From Novosphingobium fuchskuhlense (GTDB lineage Bacteria > Pseudomonadota > Alphaproteobacteria > Sphingomonadales > Sphingomonadaceae), in NCBI RefSeq assembly GCF_001519075.1, contig NZ_KQ954245.1, forward strand, positions 186,001-250,000: a stretch of 64,000 nucleotides of DNA, written 5' to 3'. A model generated the notes under the pieces. The model was not told where the DNA came from. It did no database searches and saw nothing but the letters and a program-made list of their open reading frames with translations. Every line of letters begins with the position of its first letter. Position 1 is the stretch's first letter. Shown here one piece after another: positions 63,447 through 64,000 of the stretch. The position numbers and the translations under genes were made by a program.

Positions 63447-64000
63447 TTAATTCGAGAAGGGGTAGGAGAAGGCGACGAGCCAGCGGTTGCGTTGACCAAG
63501 ATCGCCGAGGTTGTCGCGGATATTGCCGCGCCACTTGTTTGCGTTGGTCGCGTCGGTGCCGGTGTCTGCATATCGAAGCGTGGCGCCGCTCGGGATCGCG
63601 GTGCTTGCCACGATCTTGATCGTATCCGGACCGATGATGGTCACCGAAGCAATCGTGAGCAGCGTGCCGCCGCTGTCATAGAGATTGAAGCCGTAGTTGG
63701 TCTGCGCGACCACCTGCGTCGTATCGACCAGCAGCTGCCCGGCGGCGACGTTGAACTTGACCAGCGCAATCTTGCCCTGGCGCTTGAGCGAGACAGGACG
63801 CAGCGGCTCGTAAGCCGTCTGGTCGATCACCGCGCGCTTGATCGCAAAGGCGAAGTCCCGACCGATGTCCGCCATGCCGGGCGGAAGGTAATGAATGTTG
63901 CTGCTGCTGACCTGCCCGTATTGGTAAGACGGGCCGGAGCAGTAGATATAGGGGTAGGTGTCCGCCGCACCGACATACCGCGTGTAGACGCCCCGCGCAG
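63447..64000 (-). CDS. C-terminal part of a large phage protein, cut by the window edge
   Basis: The frame is open from the right edge to 63447 without a start; the Met at 63875 is probably internal because coding-like residues (TRYVGAADTYPYIYCSGPS) precede it. The end has beta-rich sequence with YADTGTDATNANKWRGNIRDN. It resembles the C-termini of phage SGNH/sialate O-acetylesterase-like or fibre proteins, but this is a weak impression. The full function cannot be judged from this part. Confidence 0.55.
   Translation of the reverse strand, partial: ARGVYTRYVGAADTYPYIYCSGPSYQYGQVSSSNIHYLPPGMADIGRDFAFAIKRAVIDQTAYEPLRPVSLKRQGKIALVKFNVAAGQLLVDTTQVVAQTNYGFNLYDSGGTLLTIASVTIIGPDTIKIVASTAIPSGATLRYADTGTDATNANKWRGNIRDNLGDLGQRNRWLVAFSYPFSN

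Larger units (their letters stand above)
41159..64000. mobile_element. Contractile-tailed (myovirus-type) prophage, right part missing
   Basis: All genes from 41159 on are phage-like: an early-type plus-strand module (41159-45389) and a converging minus-strand late module (45492 to beyond 64000). The latter carries head, sheath, tube, tape measure, baseplate, fibre and lysis genes. The combination of DUF2213, DUF4054, DUF3383 sheath and DUF2612 proteins is that of Bcep781/AP22-like myophages. Portal, terminase, integrase and repressor are not seen. All frames look intact, so the prophage may be functional. The left limit is approximate. Confidence 0.93.

Noticed and set aside
1..64000. CRISPR arrays, insertion sequences and rRNA genes
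   Set aside because: No regularly spaced repeats, transposase-like protein or rRNA segment was seen in either strand.

Overview
The window reads as the chromosome of a GC-rich alphaproteobacterium, most likely a member of the Sphingomonadales (Novosphingobium/Erythrobacter-like). The clues are the DnaE2 polymerase, a LexA box of the alphaproteobacterial GAAC-N7-GAAC type in front of lexA, the ppiD-trpEGDC-moaC-moeA-lexA order next to comEC, gltX and gltA, and the dense set of two-component proteins. The genus is an inference; no rRNA is present to settle it.

Positions 1-40.5 kb are host genes. The window opens inside dnaE2 and continues with an acetyltransferase, a 932-residue membrane-anchored coiled-coil protein resembling the polarity factor TipN, and a plus-strand run (6.66-10.78 kb) in which an HPt-like protein and a histidine-kinase-like protein both lack the phospho-accepting His. 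Then come gltA, gltX, comEC and lexA with its SOS box. A long minus-strand series follows: ppiD, trpE, trpG, trpD, trpC, an RNase H-like gene, moaC and moeA, mostly with 4-base start/stop overlaps. From 25 to 32.9 kb lie tpiA, secG, pyrG, a Crp/Fnr regulator, a periplasmic GH13 enzyme, an Hsp20 gene with a ROSE-like RNA thermometer, a grxC-nitrilase-DUF1178 operon and tRNA-Arg(CCT).

Positions 32.9-40.5 kb form a signalling island: a receiver-winged-helix regulator, then a plus-strand operon made of a stand-alone kinase DHp domain, an H-NOX haem sensor and an HNOBA hybrid histidine kinase, which together look like a nitric-oxide relay. It is followed by a PAS/GAF hybrid kinase, a LuxR-type regulator with a degenerate receiver, and a PilZ protein.

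From about 41.1 kb to the right edge is a contractile-tailed prophage, incomplete in the window. Its left part is a plus-strand string of small start/stop-coupled genes, several with zinc-ribbon cysteines and one carrying an apparently intact type II (R67/DfrB-like) dihydrofolate reductase domain. Its right part is a minus-strand late operon that reads, in transcription order, capsid genes, neck, DUF3383 sheath, tube, tail-assembly chaperone with a canonical -1 slippery heptamer, tape measure with a lysozyme-like domain, baseplate, tail fibre, two holin-like proteins, signal-anchored endolysin, HNH protein and spanins. A reversed secreted 'moron' gene sits between chaperone and tape measure. 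Portal, terminase, integrase and the right attachment site are not in the window.
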